Source of the DNA: Pseudoips prasinana
Taxonomy: Eukaryota; Arthropoda; Insecta; Lepidoptera; Nolidae
DNA: 64,000 nt
Direction: 5' to 3'
Assembly (NCBI GenBank): GCA_951640165.1
Contig: OX621242.1
Span: 28,206,001-28,270,000, forward strand
The translations under genes and the position numbers were made by a program. The notes beneath the pieces are model-generated. The model was not told where the DNA came from, did no database searches, and was given only the letters and a program-made list of their open reading frames with translations. Positions 1-11,585 of this stretch are shown here, piece after piece (positions within the stretch are counted from its first letter, which is position 1; the number at the start of each line of letters is the position of its first letter).

Positions 1-165
1 GGTCACCTGATGGTAAGTGATCACCGCCGCCCATGAACACTCGCAACACCAGAGGAGTCGCGGGTGCGTTGCCGGCCTTTAAGAGTCAGCAAACAAGTGT
101 TGCTGACCCTTCCCCCCACCCCGATGAGCTCTGGCGACCTTACTCACACTCAGAAACACAACATT
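1..165 (+). repeat. Dispersed lepidopteran repeat, fragment at window edge
   Basis: This stretch resembles a repeat seen in many moth and butterfly sequences, with a core reading roughly 'CCATGAACACTCGCAACACC' followed by 'GTGCGTTGCCGGCC'. Diverged relatives lie at 12285-12430 and 52010-52085. It is cut by the window start, so its full length and class cannot be judged. No coding capacity is visible. Confidence 0.6.
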
Positions 166-766
166 AAATTATTAATGTTATTATTAAGGAATGTCTTCTG
201 TAAGGTGGAGGTAATATTTGTTTTTTAATTTTTATATATATAAGCATTGGTTCTTAATAAACAATGAAACATCATCTCGATTTAGAACGAGGATAAGCTT
301 CACTCTTAAGAAAGAAACTCCGAGTATTATATTCATATCTAAAAAAAAATAAAGATTACTTCATTATTATATTGTACTTGTTTCAGTATTTAACTACCTC
401 CAAAACACATGGCAACCCTAAAAGAAATTCCACGCGGAATAACACAAACAATAGCAAATAGTATCAGTACTGATTACAGTTACCATTCACATTATTTCCG
501 TGTTTATAAGATTTCCTGCTCTTATACGACCAGACAACAAAAGGACGAGCGAGTTCTTAATACTGTTAGATGAATATTGGAGACAGTCCAAATCGTTGTT
601 CTTGTAACAACTCTTAAAATAGACTGTAGGTATTTTATCTCAACCTACTTGTGGACACACAGCTGTTTGCTCCTGTAAACCTACACTTAATGAGATGTAG
701 TATTCGTGTTTAAAACTTACCGTTGAATGATTGGGGTCACCTAATTTTAGCGCAGCGTAATTATTG
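166..766. other. AT-rich intergenic DNA, nothing recognised
   Basis: I see no open frame with protein character, no RNA gene and no clear repeat boundary here. Confidence 0.5.
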
Positions 767-1090
767 ACAATGTATATGTCTCCTTTGGCGTTAAAAAAAT
801 AGATTACCCTTTGGTATTATTATAACTATATCACAAAATAATGCCTCTGGCCTTAAAAAAAGAAAATTTATAACTATATGCTGTTGAAACACGAAATAAT
901 GGCAATGTGTATAAATCCTTTGACAATAAAAAAAGAAAATAATTACTCTATGCTATGGTAACACACAATACTGGCAATGTGTATGAATCCTTTGGCATTA
1001 AAAGAAAATAAATTACTTTATGCAATTATGAAACAAACTAATAGCAATGAATACGAAGCCCTAGGGCTTAAAAATAATTCCTCTATGCAT
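767..1090 (+). repeat. Degenerate minisatellite, period about 72 bp
   Basis: Imperfect tandem units start at about 767, 901, 973 and 1043. Each begins with a variant of 'GGCAATGTGTATGAATCCTTT' (first 20 bases), followed by an A-rich run and a 'CTATGC' motif. The 901/973/1043 spacing is 72 and 70 bp; the first units are more diverged. Confidence 0.7.
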
Positions 1091-1548
1091 AAGTTCCCCT
1101 TAATATTCCTAATCAGTAATAATTACAGTTAATAGTTATTTACGGAAATTAGACAGGTTAAAAGAAGTGATGTTACATGCACAATTATTGTTATATTATT
1201 AAAAATCCTTTACAAACAAACTTTAGTTATGTGTTTTGATGGTATTTTTTATATTTATTAAACTCTTTATTATACACCACAAAAACAATCAATACAAGAA
1301 CAATGCACATTAAAGAGAACGGTACAAATGGCGGTCTTATCACTAAAATGCGGCGGTCTGATCTCTTCAAGACATCCTACTTAGGAAACAGGAGAAAGGA
1401 TACAGTCACGGGTAGTTGCCGGTGTACAGAGGGTTTAAATAAAGGTACTCTTGGGTACATAATATACTTGGGTATATGATTAATCTAAGGTTTTAAATGT
1501 TTAAGGAATGCAGGGTAAAATCGGCGTTCTAGCTCGATTCGCACTCTT

Positions 1549-1769
1549 TCATTTGTTGACAATAACTTAATATAAGCTAGCTAAATATCATTCCTATTAT
1601 AAAATAAATCTTATTGTAATTTTTTTCATACAATACGTGTACCTAAATATCTATATGTACCTAGAAATAATTATAAATTAATTATATATTACCACAGACA
1701 TGTTCTGACTATTTAGAAGTGTTTTTTAAAGTCTACGTGAATAAAAACCTTTTTTATTTATTTATTGTT
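1549..1769 (+). mobile_element. LINE-type 3' end fragment (family shared with 18376-18716)
   Basis: The reverse complement of this segment aligns by eye with 18384-18600: same 'TAGTCAGAACATGT' and 'ATATTTAGGTACACG' blocks in the same order. It ends in AATAAA followed by a T-rich (TTTA)n tail, as in many insect LINE 3' ends. No reading frame remains. The 457 bases before it (1091-1548) hold nothing I recognise. Confidence 0.6.
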
Positions 1770-3116
1770 GCTAACAATTTTCGCACCCAAGGGAGTTCGT
1801 TCATTTTAAGTTTGATATTACAATGATTTCAAAACTTCTTTCACCTCGTTTTGTTTATAGCATTCTTATGGTTGCAAAATCATTGCATATATTTTATTGA
1901 TCTGACTCATTTAAATAGGTGGAATCCTATTACGCATAAAATTTACTAAATATAATATTATTAAAGGAATTATAATTAGTCATTCACTGTGGTAAGTTGT
2001 GATTTATTGTAAATTCTCATATATTATAGGAACTAGCATTACTGGCCATTCTTCATATTTTTTTCTCCATAATATTTTTACTATCTCCAATCTTCTTAAA
2101 AATGTATGACTTTTCAAATGTGTTACAATCATTTTAGAAATTTAAAATACATACATACAAATTATTTATTATTTCTCATTATAAAATCTAGAATCAAGTA
2201 AATGGTAGTAATACCTAATAGATGGTTCTGATGATAATACATAAATTCAACAGTTCATGAAGATATTCACTTTACTAATAAAAAAGGAACAGTTATTTAA
2301 AAAGATATGCTTATCTTATATTGACTATGGCTAGATTTTATTGTTATATTCCGTGATGCCCGATTTTTATTTGTTTAATTGAAGGAGAGCCTCTAAACTT
2401 GACAAAACTAAGGTGCCCTTGAAACTAACCTTAATCGGAATTAATTACGAACAATTAACACAAAGGGCAAAGGGTAGGTAAACGATTGTAATGCATAGTC
2501 ATAGATGCGTATTTTAACGTTATCCGATAAGGACGTTTAGGGCATAACGACTGCTTCTAACAATCTATTATTCCTAGACCTCGTAAATCCCTTCAATTTA
2601 ACCAGAATCACTAAAAGTTTGTTTGTATGAAAGCTTCAACACACAAGAAATTCAAGGATCAAATTTCAATTAAAATATCATATCTCTTCTCAGAGCGGTA
2701 TCGGGTTTGTTGAAGGGAATTAACAAGAAAGAGAATATCCAACTTTCATAAGTTCGTAACAGAAATAGAAACAAATACAGGAAGTATGGGGAATTGAAGC
2801 TGATGTTATTCGGTCGACGGCCATAAACAATGCGGATCTAATAATAGAGGGCGCTAGCGCACACTGGTGAAAAATAGAACAGAAATGTGGGGCACAGCCA
2901 CTCCCGTGCCGATAGGTTACGAATTACGATACAGGGATCCTTTGTAATCTATTCTTATGACTGCGATATTGATACCTGCGCGATCGTTGAGCAGGAATTG
3001 ACTCATCTCAATTTAAGTCTGATGAGACGTGACAAAATTGACAAACCTAATGAGAGATAATTTTGTTCACCTCTCATCAACCAAAAGACCTCGTGCTAGA
3101 CCCTAGCAAAGATATC
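1770..3116. other. Intergenic DNA, nothing recognised
   Basis: No protein-like frame, tRNA or repeat boundary is visible. The sequence is AT-rich with scattered short homopolymers. Confidence 0.45.
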
Positions 3117-3297
3117 AAGAAGATCTGAACGCCCTCAAATAGTTTCATGAATTTTCATTAAACTATTATTATTAAGAGTCCCACTGCAGGACAAAGGCCT
3201 CTCTCTCCTTTATCAACTATTTACTTATCTATTCTGTGCTATTTACGGCTTAGTTCCAAAATTGGTCACACTTATTTGAGGGCGTTCAGATCTTCTT
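3117..3297. repeat. 181-bp element with 25-bp perfect inverted ends
   Basis: Positions 3117-3141 and 3273-3297 are perfect reverse complements (25 bp, beginning AAGAAGATCTGAACG). The interior includes 'CCCACTGCAGGACAAAGGCC', a motif common in lepidopteran repeats. No target duplication is obvious. It is best read as a MITE or the remnant of one. Confidence 0.6.
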
Positions 3298-3877
3298 AAA
3301 ATCAACAAAAGGACGAACGAGTTTTTCGAGATATGCGAATTACAATTATGTGAAATCGCCTAATTGAAATTAATACAAAACTGACAATAACGATAAAACT
3401 GTCAACACACTCGGAGACGCTACGTGGCAGCGCGGCGCCACCCCTGCGTCTTACGTCAATATCAAAGACAGGTGCATTGGCATTTAAATGGGTTCACCGG
3501 TTTATATCTCATTAATGTAAAATTATTAATTTGACTTTACGCGTGCACTATAACGCTGTGTGGCGGCATGTCTTGTGGATTTTTTATGTCATTGTCCAAT
3601 TTATTGTCATTAGAGATGTTATAAAATCGAATGGGAGATTTCAAACAACTGACGAGAGGTGGTTACTTCAGTCCCGCGGTCGGACTTTGTGCCAATGTGG
3701 CTCATGCGTTTATGTTGTCTTTAATATCAATCTAGGCACTGATAAGCGTCACTTGCATAGTGCTGTTTTTTATCTTTGGACGTCAGTGTGAGTTTATCAC
3801 AAAGCCCGTTTTCATTTCACGCGGGATGGATAATATTCAGAGTGTTATAACATGCCGAATCGGCATAATCGCGCGGA
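3298..3877. other. Intergenic DNA, nothing recognised
   Basis: Short open frames at 3531-3948 show no domain, splice logic or protein-like composition. I treat the stretch as noncoding. Confidence 0.45.
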
Positions 3878-4062
3878 TCTTCTATCACACTAATAATATG
3901 AAGGCGAAAGTTTGTGATTGTGTATGTTTGTTACTCTTTCACGTCTAAACGGCTGGAGCGATTTAAATTATATTTGGTATGGAGATCGCTCACACCCTGG
4001 ATTAACACATAGGCTATAATTTATAAAATTTCACGCGGGTAAAACCGTGGGGCACAGCTAGT
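3878..4062 (+). mobile_element. Short non-autonomous Helitron
   Basis: About 185 bp. It begins with TC after an A, has an interior typical of short lepidopteran Helitrons ('ACATAGGCTATAATTTATAA', 'TTTCACGCGGG'), and ends with a GC-rich hairpin, then GGCACAGCTAGT followed by T. CTAGT fits the CTRRT terminus of Helitrons. It shares its last 60 bp with the copy at 11409-11585. Confidence 0.8.
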
Positions 4063-5283
4063 TATTAATATAACGGTACTATCGAGGCTTGAATCATCGC
4101 CTGGGCCTTCGGGGTGTTTCCTAGCTCGAACGGCTTGATCGATTCTTATAAAAGAAGGGTCTATAATTATTTTGAAGGCGCAAATCTAACTAAATTAAAC
4201 TTAAATCAAATACAAGCGGTGTGCCTACACCTTTCGTTGTCTGTAGGCTTTAGACAACGAAACGTGGCACGTGTTTCAGCGGCCCCGCGCAACTAAGCGT
4301 GGCGCTACTTAGGCCCTGTTTTCCACCGAAGCAGAGTTAGGCGGAGACGTGCATAAACTGCCAATACATGGAGCATAGGGGATGATGTGAGTTTACGCAC
4401 TTCGCCCCGCACACCTTTGTTAGAAACCGGTAAAACCAGTAAAGTTTCTCTTGTTACATTACAAATGTTTCCTGATAAATCAATTTGGTATTTATCGGTA
4501 CAATCATTATTCAATTAGTTAATTATGCCAGACGGGTAGGTAGATATAGATACCTATGTATTCATTAATTAACAATTGTTTCTATAAGGTTCATTCTATT
4601 TAATTTAATGACATTTCTGTGGAATATAAATAAGTTTTCGATTTAATTTACGTGTTTAGTAGATAATGTGTCTGCTTATTTGTCATTTGCCAATGGTAAT
4701 TATGCACAGCAACAACCTGCCGTTCATATTTGTTTATCCAATTGATTAAATACAGCCCCAAAGTGTAAAGTCTGAGATGGGAGAGGGAATCGATATAATT
4801 TTCATTCCCCTACGCATTATTTACTCGCGTTGGGCCCGTGGGGAACTCTCCGAGCTGGGGCAGTAGGTATGATTTCATACATAATCGTGACGTACGGGGT
4901 GTGGGGAAGATTAATCGACTCTGAAATTAGTTGGGTTGCCATTATTTTTACGGCCGTTTTATTGCTGATAATATTAAGAATCCAACATGTGTACTTTGCG
5001 GAATGACAGTTCGTAAATTAGTTCGTTGTTCAATTAGTTTTTTTATAGCTTTTGGTGTCTATGAGTTCGAGGTTGTCCCATCTCCTTGGTCTATTAATCT
5101 ATGGATTAGTTGTGTTTTTTGTCAAATTAATGGCATGAAAATCCCAGTACGCAGCGCCAAACTAAAGTCAAATTCATCGTTCCGAGCGCACCGTGCCGGT
5201 AGAGTAGTCAGTTGACGGAAATTCTCGTTTTTTCCACTTATATTTATGAATGAACAACAGTGTGATTTTTTTTTAATGAGTAA
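4063..5283. other. Intergenic DNA
   Basis: No gene is recognised. A short hairpin lies at about 4236-4262 (CGTTGTCT / AGACAACG arms). Open frames at 4114-4296, 4305-4514 (-) and 4931-5215 are short and lack protein-like features. Confidence 0.45.
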
Positions 5284-5347
5284 CTTGGGACATTATTCGC
5301 ACACGGCCATCTGATCTAATTAAGCAGAACTTGTACTATGGAATTGT
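5284..5347 (-). mobile_element. tRNA-derived SINE, 3' tail fragment
   Basis: It reads 'GGGACATTATTCGCACACGG', then the 'AGCAGAACTTGTACTATGGA' block, the reverse complement of the tail half of the SINE seen complete at 16205-16466. Only about 64 bp survive. Confidence 0.7.
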
Positions 5348-6228
5348 ATATAATATCACCAATAATTGTTACCATTTATTTGACACAATATCACATTATA
5401 ACTTGTATGATAAGTTTAGTAGATATATAATATGTCTATAAGTAAAAAAAAAACGAAATAAAATATCTTTATCTTATCTGATCTTTATCTTAACAATATG
5501 TAGGTTACGTCAATAATAAACCCATGGAGCGTCCCACTAAAAAAAAATATACCTTGAGCGTTTCGCTGATTTTAGACTTTAATTTTGGGCGTCGTCGACT
5601 CGGTCGTCAAGAATTCCTATTGTGGGTGTTGTACCATATTTAACTATACATGTTATACATGATTATTTAGCTACTTAGATGAGCTATTGAATATAAGTAA
5701 TAACTTAGTCTGCCGTTTTGCCTAAAAACTATAAATCCCGGTTATTTGCGACGATTTTACTTTTTTAACGTATTGCTGACATTGGTGTACTCATTTGCCG
5801 GCATAATACATACATATATACCAGAACTCCATATTCTGAAGCTTGTACGCTTGAAGTTTAAGCACACAATACTTTGTCTCTATACTAGAATAAAACCATA
5901 AAAACAATTGAATAATTTGCTTCCGCCATAATAAAATCTGACATAAGTCCTCGGACAATTACAGAGAACTCTTAGCTCTTGTTTTGTGAATAAATACATA
6001 TGTCGTAATCCACTTATATTTTATATGCACGGAATATCTATAAAGATATTTGGCACACGTGTAGAATATCGACTCTTGATTGGTTGTTTTTTCAGCCAGT
6101 TATAGCAAAGTTCCGCCAACCCAGATTTGGCCGCTATTCGGTATAAGCTCTATACAATTTTTCTAGTGCGAAAATGTATCAACTAGGTAACTAATTTGTT
6201 CTGTCTGGGTGAAATTTATAAAGAAATA
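5348..6228. other. AT-rich intergenic DNA, nothing recognised
   Basis: No repeat or coding signal is recognised. Confidence 0.45.
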
Positions 6229-6303
6229 TATAAGTATGTTAATCAGTTGTCTGGTTGCCATAGTACAGGCTTTGCCTAGTTTGGGATCAGATGGCAGTGT
6301 GTT
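6229..6303 (+). mobile_element. tRNA-derived SINE, 3' tail fragment
   Basis: The blocks 'TCAGTTGTCTGGTTGCCATA' and 'GTTTGGGATCAGATGGCAGT' match the sense tail of the 16205-16466 SINE. Confidence 0.7.
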
Positions 6304-8242
6304 AGTTGCCCCAAGATATTTATTTATTATACTTTTGACTTCGGAGAGCCCGTAATCCTAATATATAATTTCCGTCGTAATATCTAATTCCAATCAAATT
6401 GGAAGAAGGGAGAGAAGCTATATAAATGGATTTGTGTTTCTAGCTTTCCAATAACAGGCCTGTGTTACTCATCGTTTTTATGCGACTCTACGAGTACATT
6501 GAAGAGCCCGGCCGGCCTGGCTGGATTCGTTTTCGCAAGCTAAAGAGGGACATAACGAGCTTGCGATTGTCCGAGCAAAAGTAACTCTTTTGTTTAATGA
6601 CACTGACCTATCTGCTCGTCTACTTGAAGAAGATAAAACAAATATGCATACAGCTTCGGTTGCTGCTAAAAAACGTTGGAGTTTGTAGTTTGTTTTTGAA
6701 GACAGCGATTATCTGTACGTACGTAGTATTTATCTTTAATCAGTGACAATAGTTATAATAGATCAGCTTAGTAAAGTATTCTTTATAAAACATGTATAAA
6801 ATCTATGTATTACTGATTTCTAATATTTAATTATTCTAATATCTTTAATCTAATATATCTATTGTAATATATATACCTATAATTAATTAATTTTTTATTA
6901 CTAATCGTAAAATCATCATGTAGGTTCTTCATTAAAAACATCTAATAAGTATTGCCATACAGCATGACAACGCGACAAATTTTAAATACTTTTAATTGAA
7001 CGATTTAAAATAGTACAAGATTAGATATAATCCACCATAGACATTTATAACATAGTCAAGTTATGTTCTTTTTTTTATTATTTCGATAATATTTTTAATA
7101 ATTACAGGCCCTGTACGTACTTGCCTTTATTAAGAAGAGTGAGTAATGTCATTAATAATTGTTATTTCCAGTTGCTCTTCCTATAAAATAAATCAATTTG
7201 CCGCGTAATTGTTTAGAATTTGTTGAGCACCACCGATTATTACTTGAGTGTTACTAAACCTCACTGATTTCCAACATAATACATATACTTAAATGTTTAG
7301 TTTAAGGCGCTGACGAGGTTCATTTAGTTAAAAATCTTATACGTATATAGTTATTTCTACTATATTCTGAAGAATATAATTGGTTCTGAAACACAATTGA
7401 CTACTTTCGTTCGATGAAAAAATAAAAAAAGTTAAAACAAAATAATCTCGAAAATTAAGACAGAATTTCAATTGTTATTATTATGTGTATATATTTTTGT
7501 ATTAGTTTTGTCATATAGAATATATCTTTTCTCACAATTAATGATAATAATAAATAGATAATGGTTTATTAGCAGTTAAAAATGCAAGTAATGCAAGTAT
7601 TTTCACTAAAACATAACAAAATAAAAACAAGGAAAATATACCAAACAGACATTGTGGAAACTAGATTTAAACAATCATTGTTTAAATCTATCTCTAATCT
7701 AGACTGCCCGGCTTTTTTACGTTGTTTGATAGTTTTATGTTCATATTATTTTGACCTGTTGTTAATAGCTTATCCGATCGAGACTAGCGTGATACCATAA
7801 AATCGGATGTTGTCAGCCTCTTAAGGGAATCTAAGTAGGTACCTGCATAGCAAGGACGATGACTATTATACACCTACATGTCATATAACGCCTCAGTCTT
7901 GTGATCTCATCCTATTAAATTAGAACTTGCAAAATGATAGTAGGTATGTACCTAGCTTTAATAAAAACATTTCGAAGGCTCATTTCAATAATGAGGGGGA
8001 CAAAAACTATAGACATTTACGATTCACCTTGCTTCGCGCGGGCCGCGGGGGCAATGACCCGGCACAGCTGTACGCGTCTCTAGGTACGTAAATAGTGTGA
8101 AACACGCTCGCTCGAGTTGTGTCGATAAAAAATGTTTTTTTTATGAGTTGCCTACTTATAATACACATACTATGAGTACAGTCAAAGTATTGGAGTTATG
8201 AATTTCTTTCAGTAAGTATTATGTATGAATCTGGGGATCTAC
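6304..8242. other. AT-rich intergenic DNA
   Basis: No gene is recognised. A 13-bp perfect hairpin sits at 7662-7690 (TAGATTTAAACAA, loop TCA). The open frame 7582-7800 is not protein-like. Confidence 0.45.
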
Positions 8243-8402
8243 AAGCTAAGTCGCCGAACATAGTTTTCGTGAATGGCGTTCAAATAAACAAAGGTTAAAA
8301 ATGACTTAATCAATCGTTAAATCGGCTTCAACGTTGACAATCGATTCCTGACCATTTATGACGCCACATGTGGTCATGGAAGCCGATTTAACGATTGATT
8401 AA
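8243..8402. mobile_element. MITE-like repeat with 24-bp perfect inverted arms
   Basis: Arms 8306-8329 and 8379-8402 are perfect reverse complements (TTAATCAATCGTTAAATCGG core). About 60 bp upstream, starting CTAAGTCGCCGAACAT, is also conserved in the second copy at 36379-36506, so the unit is larger than the palindrome. Confidence 0.65.
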
Positions 8403-10633
8403 TATATCAATTGATACCATGATATATCAAAAGTACTATATGAAACGAAAAGCATAGATAGCCGATATGAGGTACATAACGAAAATGCTAAAGCTATGGA
8501 TTATCCAGTAATCGCCCTCTTCTAGTATTTTTACCAACATTTTTATTGACGATGATGATGGTGATGTTCCATTACTGTTCTGATACAAGGCAAAAGTGTC
8601 CTTAGCCCTAGTTAACCACGTTGTACGGGTTGGGAGACTTCAAATGCAACCAAGAAACCTTCATGTTTTCCTTCACCGTTTTATTTACGAGTTTATATTT
8701 GTTCTCTTATATTCAAGTGGGTATTCTGCCATTTGCAAACCCTACATGTTGATACGTCTGTACCATTAACATACGGTAATCCTCATTTTAAATTTCAAAA
8801 TACCCACGTACTGGAGAGCAGCATGAATCTTAAGTCTGTTGTCTTACTGATCTGTTGTTCTACAAAATGGAATAATTTACAATAAATTATCTATGTGAAG
8901 ATCTTCACTTGTAAGTACGAGCTTAGCTTATTATATACAGATAACGTGACGTTATGGCGACAATGTGGAAGGAATGACAATGATTATTCGAAATTCAAAC
9001 TCAATCAATCAAAGACAAAAACAAAATCAACTAAACTTAATAAATAAGTTTTAAAAACATTTTCACGCGTTACAAACTGGCCACGCACTATGCTACCCTG
9101 TTCGAATTTCGAATATTGCACGCACATTTTCATACAACCACTCTCACCTTTGCGGTTAGCTACCAGAATAAGTACGACTTCGAAACCATAGGAAACAATA
9201 TACATGTCCTCATGACAACTGAGCGCGACTGCCTAGCTTGCGCCCAACAAACAAATCAGCATGCTCGGCTTACACCGCTCTACCACGGAGATACGACAAT
9301 ACGTAATCGTATTCTGGAAGATGACTCATACGAAAGAATTCGAGCTCTCGATGGGAAAGAAGCTGTGTGTTTGACCAAAACGTATGGCACCATCACGACA
9401 GTAACCAATCATAGCCCTACAAGCTTCTCGAGAAGTCGAACACGTTCATACATTTGGTTTTTATAGAACTTGTACTGAATCCTCTGAACTCGATCCCCAT
9501 GTGTTTGATTTCATAGTAACCATTTGCCATTTCATTCTATTCGTATAATAATTACAGTTATTAATTATATTATACATAGATTTTATTGCGCTGCAGTTCT
9601 ATTATAGTTACGCTATGTTTACATAACAGTATACACACGGTGCATTAAACGACGCGTCAGTCTGAATCAGAACATGCCTATTGTAGGTATATTTTGTATT
9701 CAACAAAATCGATTTAAAAGTCAATTCGTATGATGTGCTGAATCGTTTGTCAACGGATGTTCGTATGTAGGTCAATGTCCATTTTGTGCAGCTAGATACA
9801 ACTTATAATATGACGTTGTGAATCAACTATTGATAAAGATGTTAGGTATGTGTGTTTGTGGAGCATCTTATCGTCTATGTAACAGTTTGATTAATAGATT
9901 ATAGACTCACTTGTCTATTATTGATACTAGGTCAAATTAAGTTAGTGGCCTGGATTTTGTTTCAGGTTATATGACAGAAACAAACGATTATTTTTTAATA
10001 TGCTTTATTTGAGGTATCCTTACTGCCAGGGCCATCTTGCCCTTCACACATACTTGCCAAAGAGAAACCAATGTTAAAATAGGCGAAGTCGAGTATTTGC
10101 CATTTCCAAAACTGAACTAACTGAATGTTCGGCAAAAATAGGCTATTGTGGACTGTTTTATTATTGTTTTTTGGAGTCGCCTGGTTTGTTTACTGGATAT
10201 TTATTTTCGGCCATTAGATACAGACTTATTTATTCATTTTTGAAAGGTGATAACTTCTATAAACACTATAGAGAGACACACATAGAAATAGTAAAATATA
10301 CAACGTGTAACTTAAATAATGTAAGTAATTTAAGAAACATAATTTGCTTATGAAACTGAAAGACAAAAAGTAAGTTTACCTTCACAAGTTTGACACTTAG
10401 TTTAGAGTGACACAGGGAGTTCAAAAAGTTATGCTGAGGGTCTATTTTTTCTGTAACAAATGTTGTAGACTGCATACATTAAATATTTAAGTGAATAAAT
10501 ATTGTCTACATATTACATATATAATTTTACGATCTCAATAAGAATAATATACATATAAGAACATATACATATAAATATTATATAAATATACATATAAGAA
10601 ATCAATCAAATTCTTAATTTCTCTTGTTTAACC
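8403..10633. other. Intergenic DNA with one repeat fragment
   Basis: Positions 9060-9140 share a diverged block (CACGCGTT, then ATTGCACGCACATTTTCATAC-like) with 37081-37175, so part is repetitive. The open frame 9116-9466 overlaps this repeat and has no recognisable domain. Otherwise nothing is recognised. Confidence 0.4.
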
Positions 10634-10815
10634 CTACACACTTTTTACTTTCTTTTGTATCTTTCCTCTCGCGGGTCTACAGGAAGATATTCTACCGAAT
10701 TTCTGCAAGGTTTCTTCATTTTGTGTTACGTCTATACGGTTTGTTATTGTTTCGGGTTCGTTCACTTCATCTTGAATCGGTCTCGTCGAAAAATGTAATC
10801 GTTGTTTATTTCTTT
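10634..10815 (-). other. Possible short coding segment, unidentified
   Basis: On the minus strand about 52 codons ending in TAG (10634-10636) have protein-like composition: charged, few aromatics, e.g. 'TRPIQDEVNEPETITN' and a basic end 'GKIQKKVKSV'. I see no convincing acceptor before it and no family. It could be an exon end, a decayed transposon frame, or chance. Confidence 0.2.
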
Positions 10816-10945
10816 GTAAGTACTTATACCTAGACGCGTGAAGTGTTATAGAACTTGGTAAAAGGTATTGTATGAACAGCATGACACGTAAAGATTACTT
10901 ATCTATAAAATAAGATTTCATATATTTTAAATAAATTAATCATCA

Positions 10946-11175
10946 TTATCATAACAACTGTAAGAAGTCCACTGCTGGGCAGAAGCCTCCCCCAAGAATC
11001 ATCTTGGGGGGATATGCCATAATCGCCACACTTGGCAGGCGGGTTGGCGATCGCAGTAAGATGGTCATTGTACTCAGAACGAAGCTGTTGGCCGTCCTCT
11101 GGTAGATATTTCCTCGGGTAGACTTCCACGGGATGAGATCGGGTGATGATATTCTGATAATCGCCACCATCACCA
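10946..11175 (-). mobile_element. RTE-like LINE 3' end fragment
   Basis: On the minus strand a frame ends with 'MILGGGFCPAVDFLQLL', immediately followed by an ATG/ATA-rich tail ('ATAATGATGATT'). The 'CCACTGCTGGGCAGAAGCCT' block on the plus strand is the usual mark of (TGA)n-tailed RTE-type 3' ends in Lepidoptera. Only the terminal part remains. Confidence 0.55.
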
Positions 11176-11408
11176 CACAGCAATCATAAATAAATGAAAC
11201 ATTGAGAAGATACTTATTGAAATCCAAGCAGGAGGAAAGCTGCCATAATATGATTGATTTACCTTTCATTATAAGAGTTAAAACAATGAAGTAATTAACA
11301 TATTATCAATGTTTATATTCAATATAATTGCTACTAGATACAATGCAAAAAATATAATGATTACTCGGATTAATCATTCCGGGGTCTCTTGCTTTAGTAA
11401 TCTATCGA

Positions 11409-11585
11409 TCCTACTAATATTATAAATGCTAAAGTTTGTTAGTATGGATGTTTGTTACACTTTAACGCAAAAACTACTGGACGGATTTTGATGAAACTTT
11501 GTAGTAATATAGTTTACATGTCCAAATACTACATAGGCTATAATTTATAAAGTTTAACGCGGGGAAACCACGGGGCACAGCTAGT
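11409..11585 (+). mobile_element. Short non-autonomous Helitron, complete
   Basis: 177 bp from 'TCCTACTAATATTATAAATG' to '...GGGGCACAGCTAGT', flanked by A and T as expected for Helitron insertion. A GC-rich hairpin (GCGGGG/CCACG-type, one mismatch) sits just before the terminus. The interior 'CTACTGGACGGATTTTGATG' is typical of lepidopteran non-autonomous Helitrons. Confidence 0.85.

Noticed and set aside
9116..9466. 116-codon plus-strand frame
   Set aside because: It overlaps repeat sequence shared with 37081-37175 and has no domain, splice sites or protein-like character.
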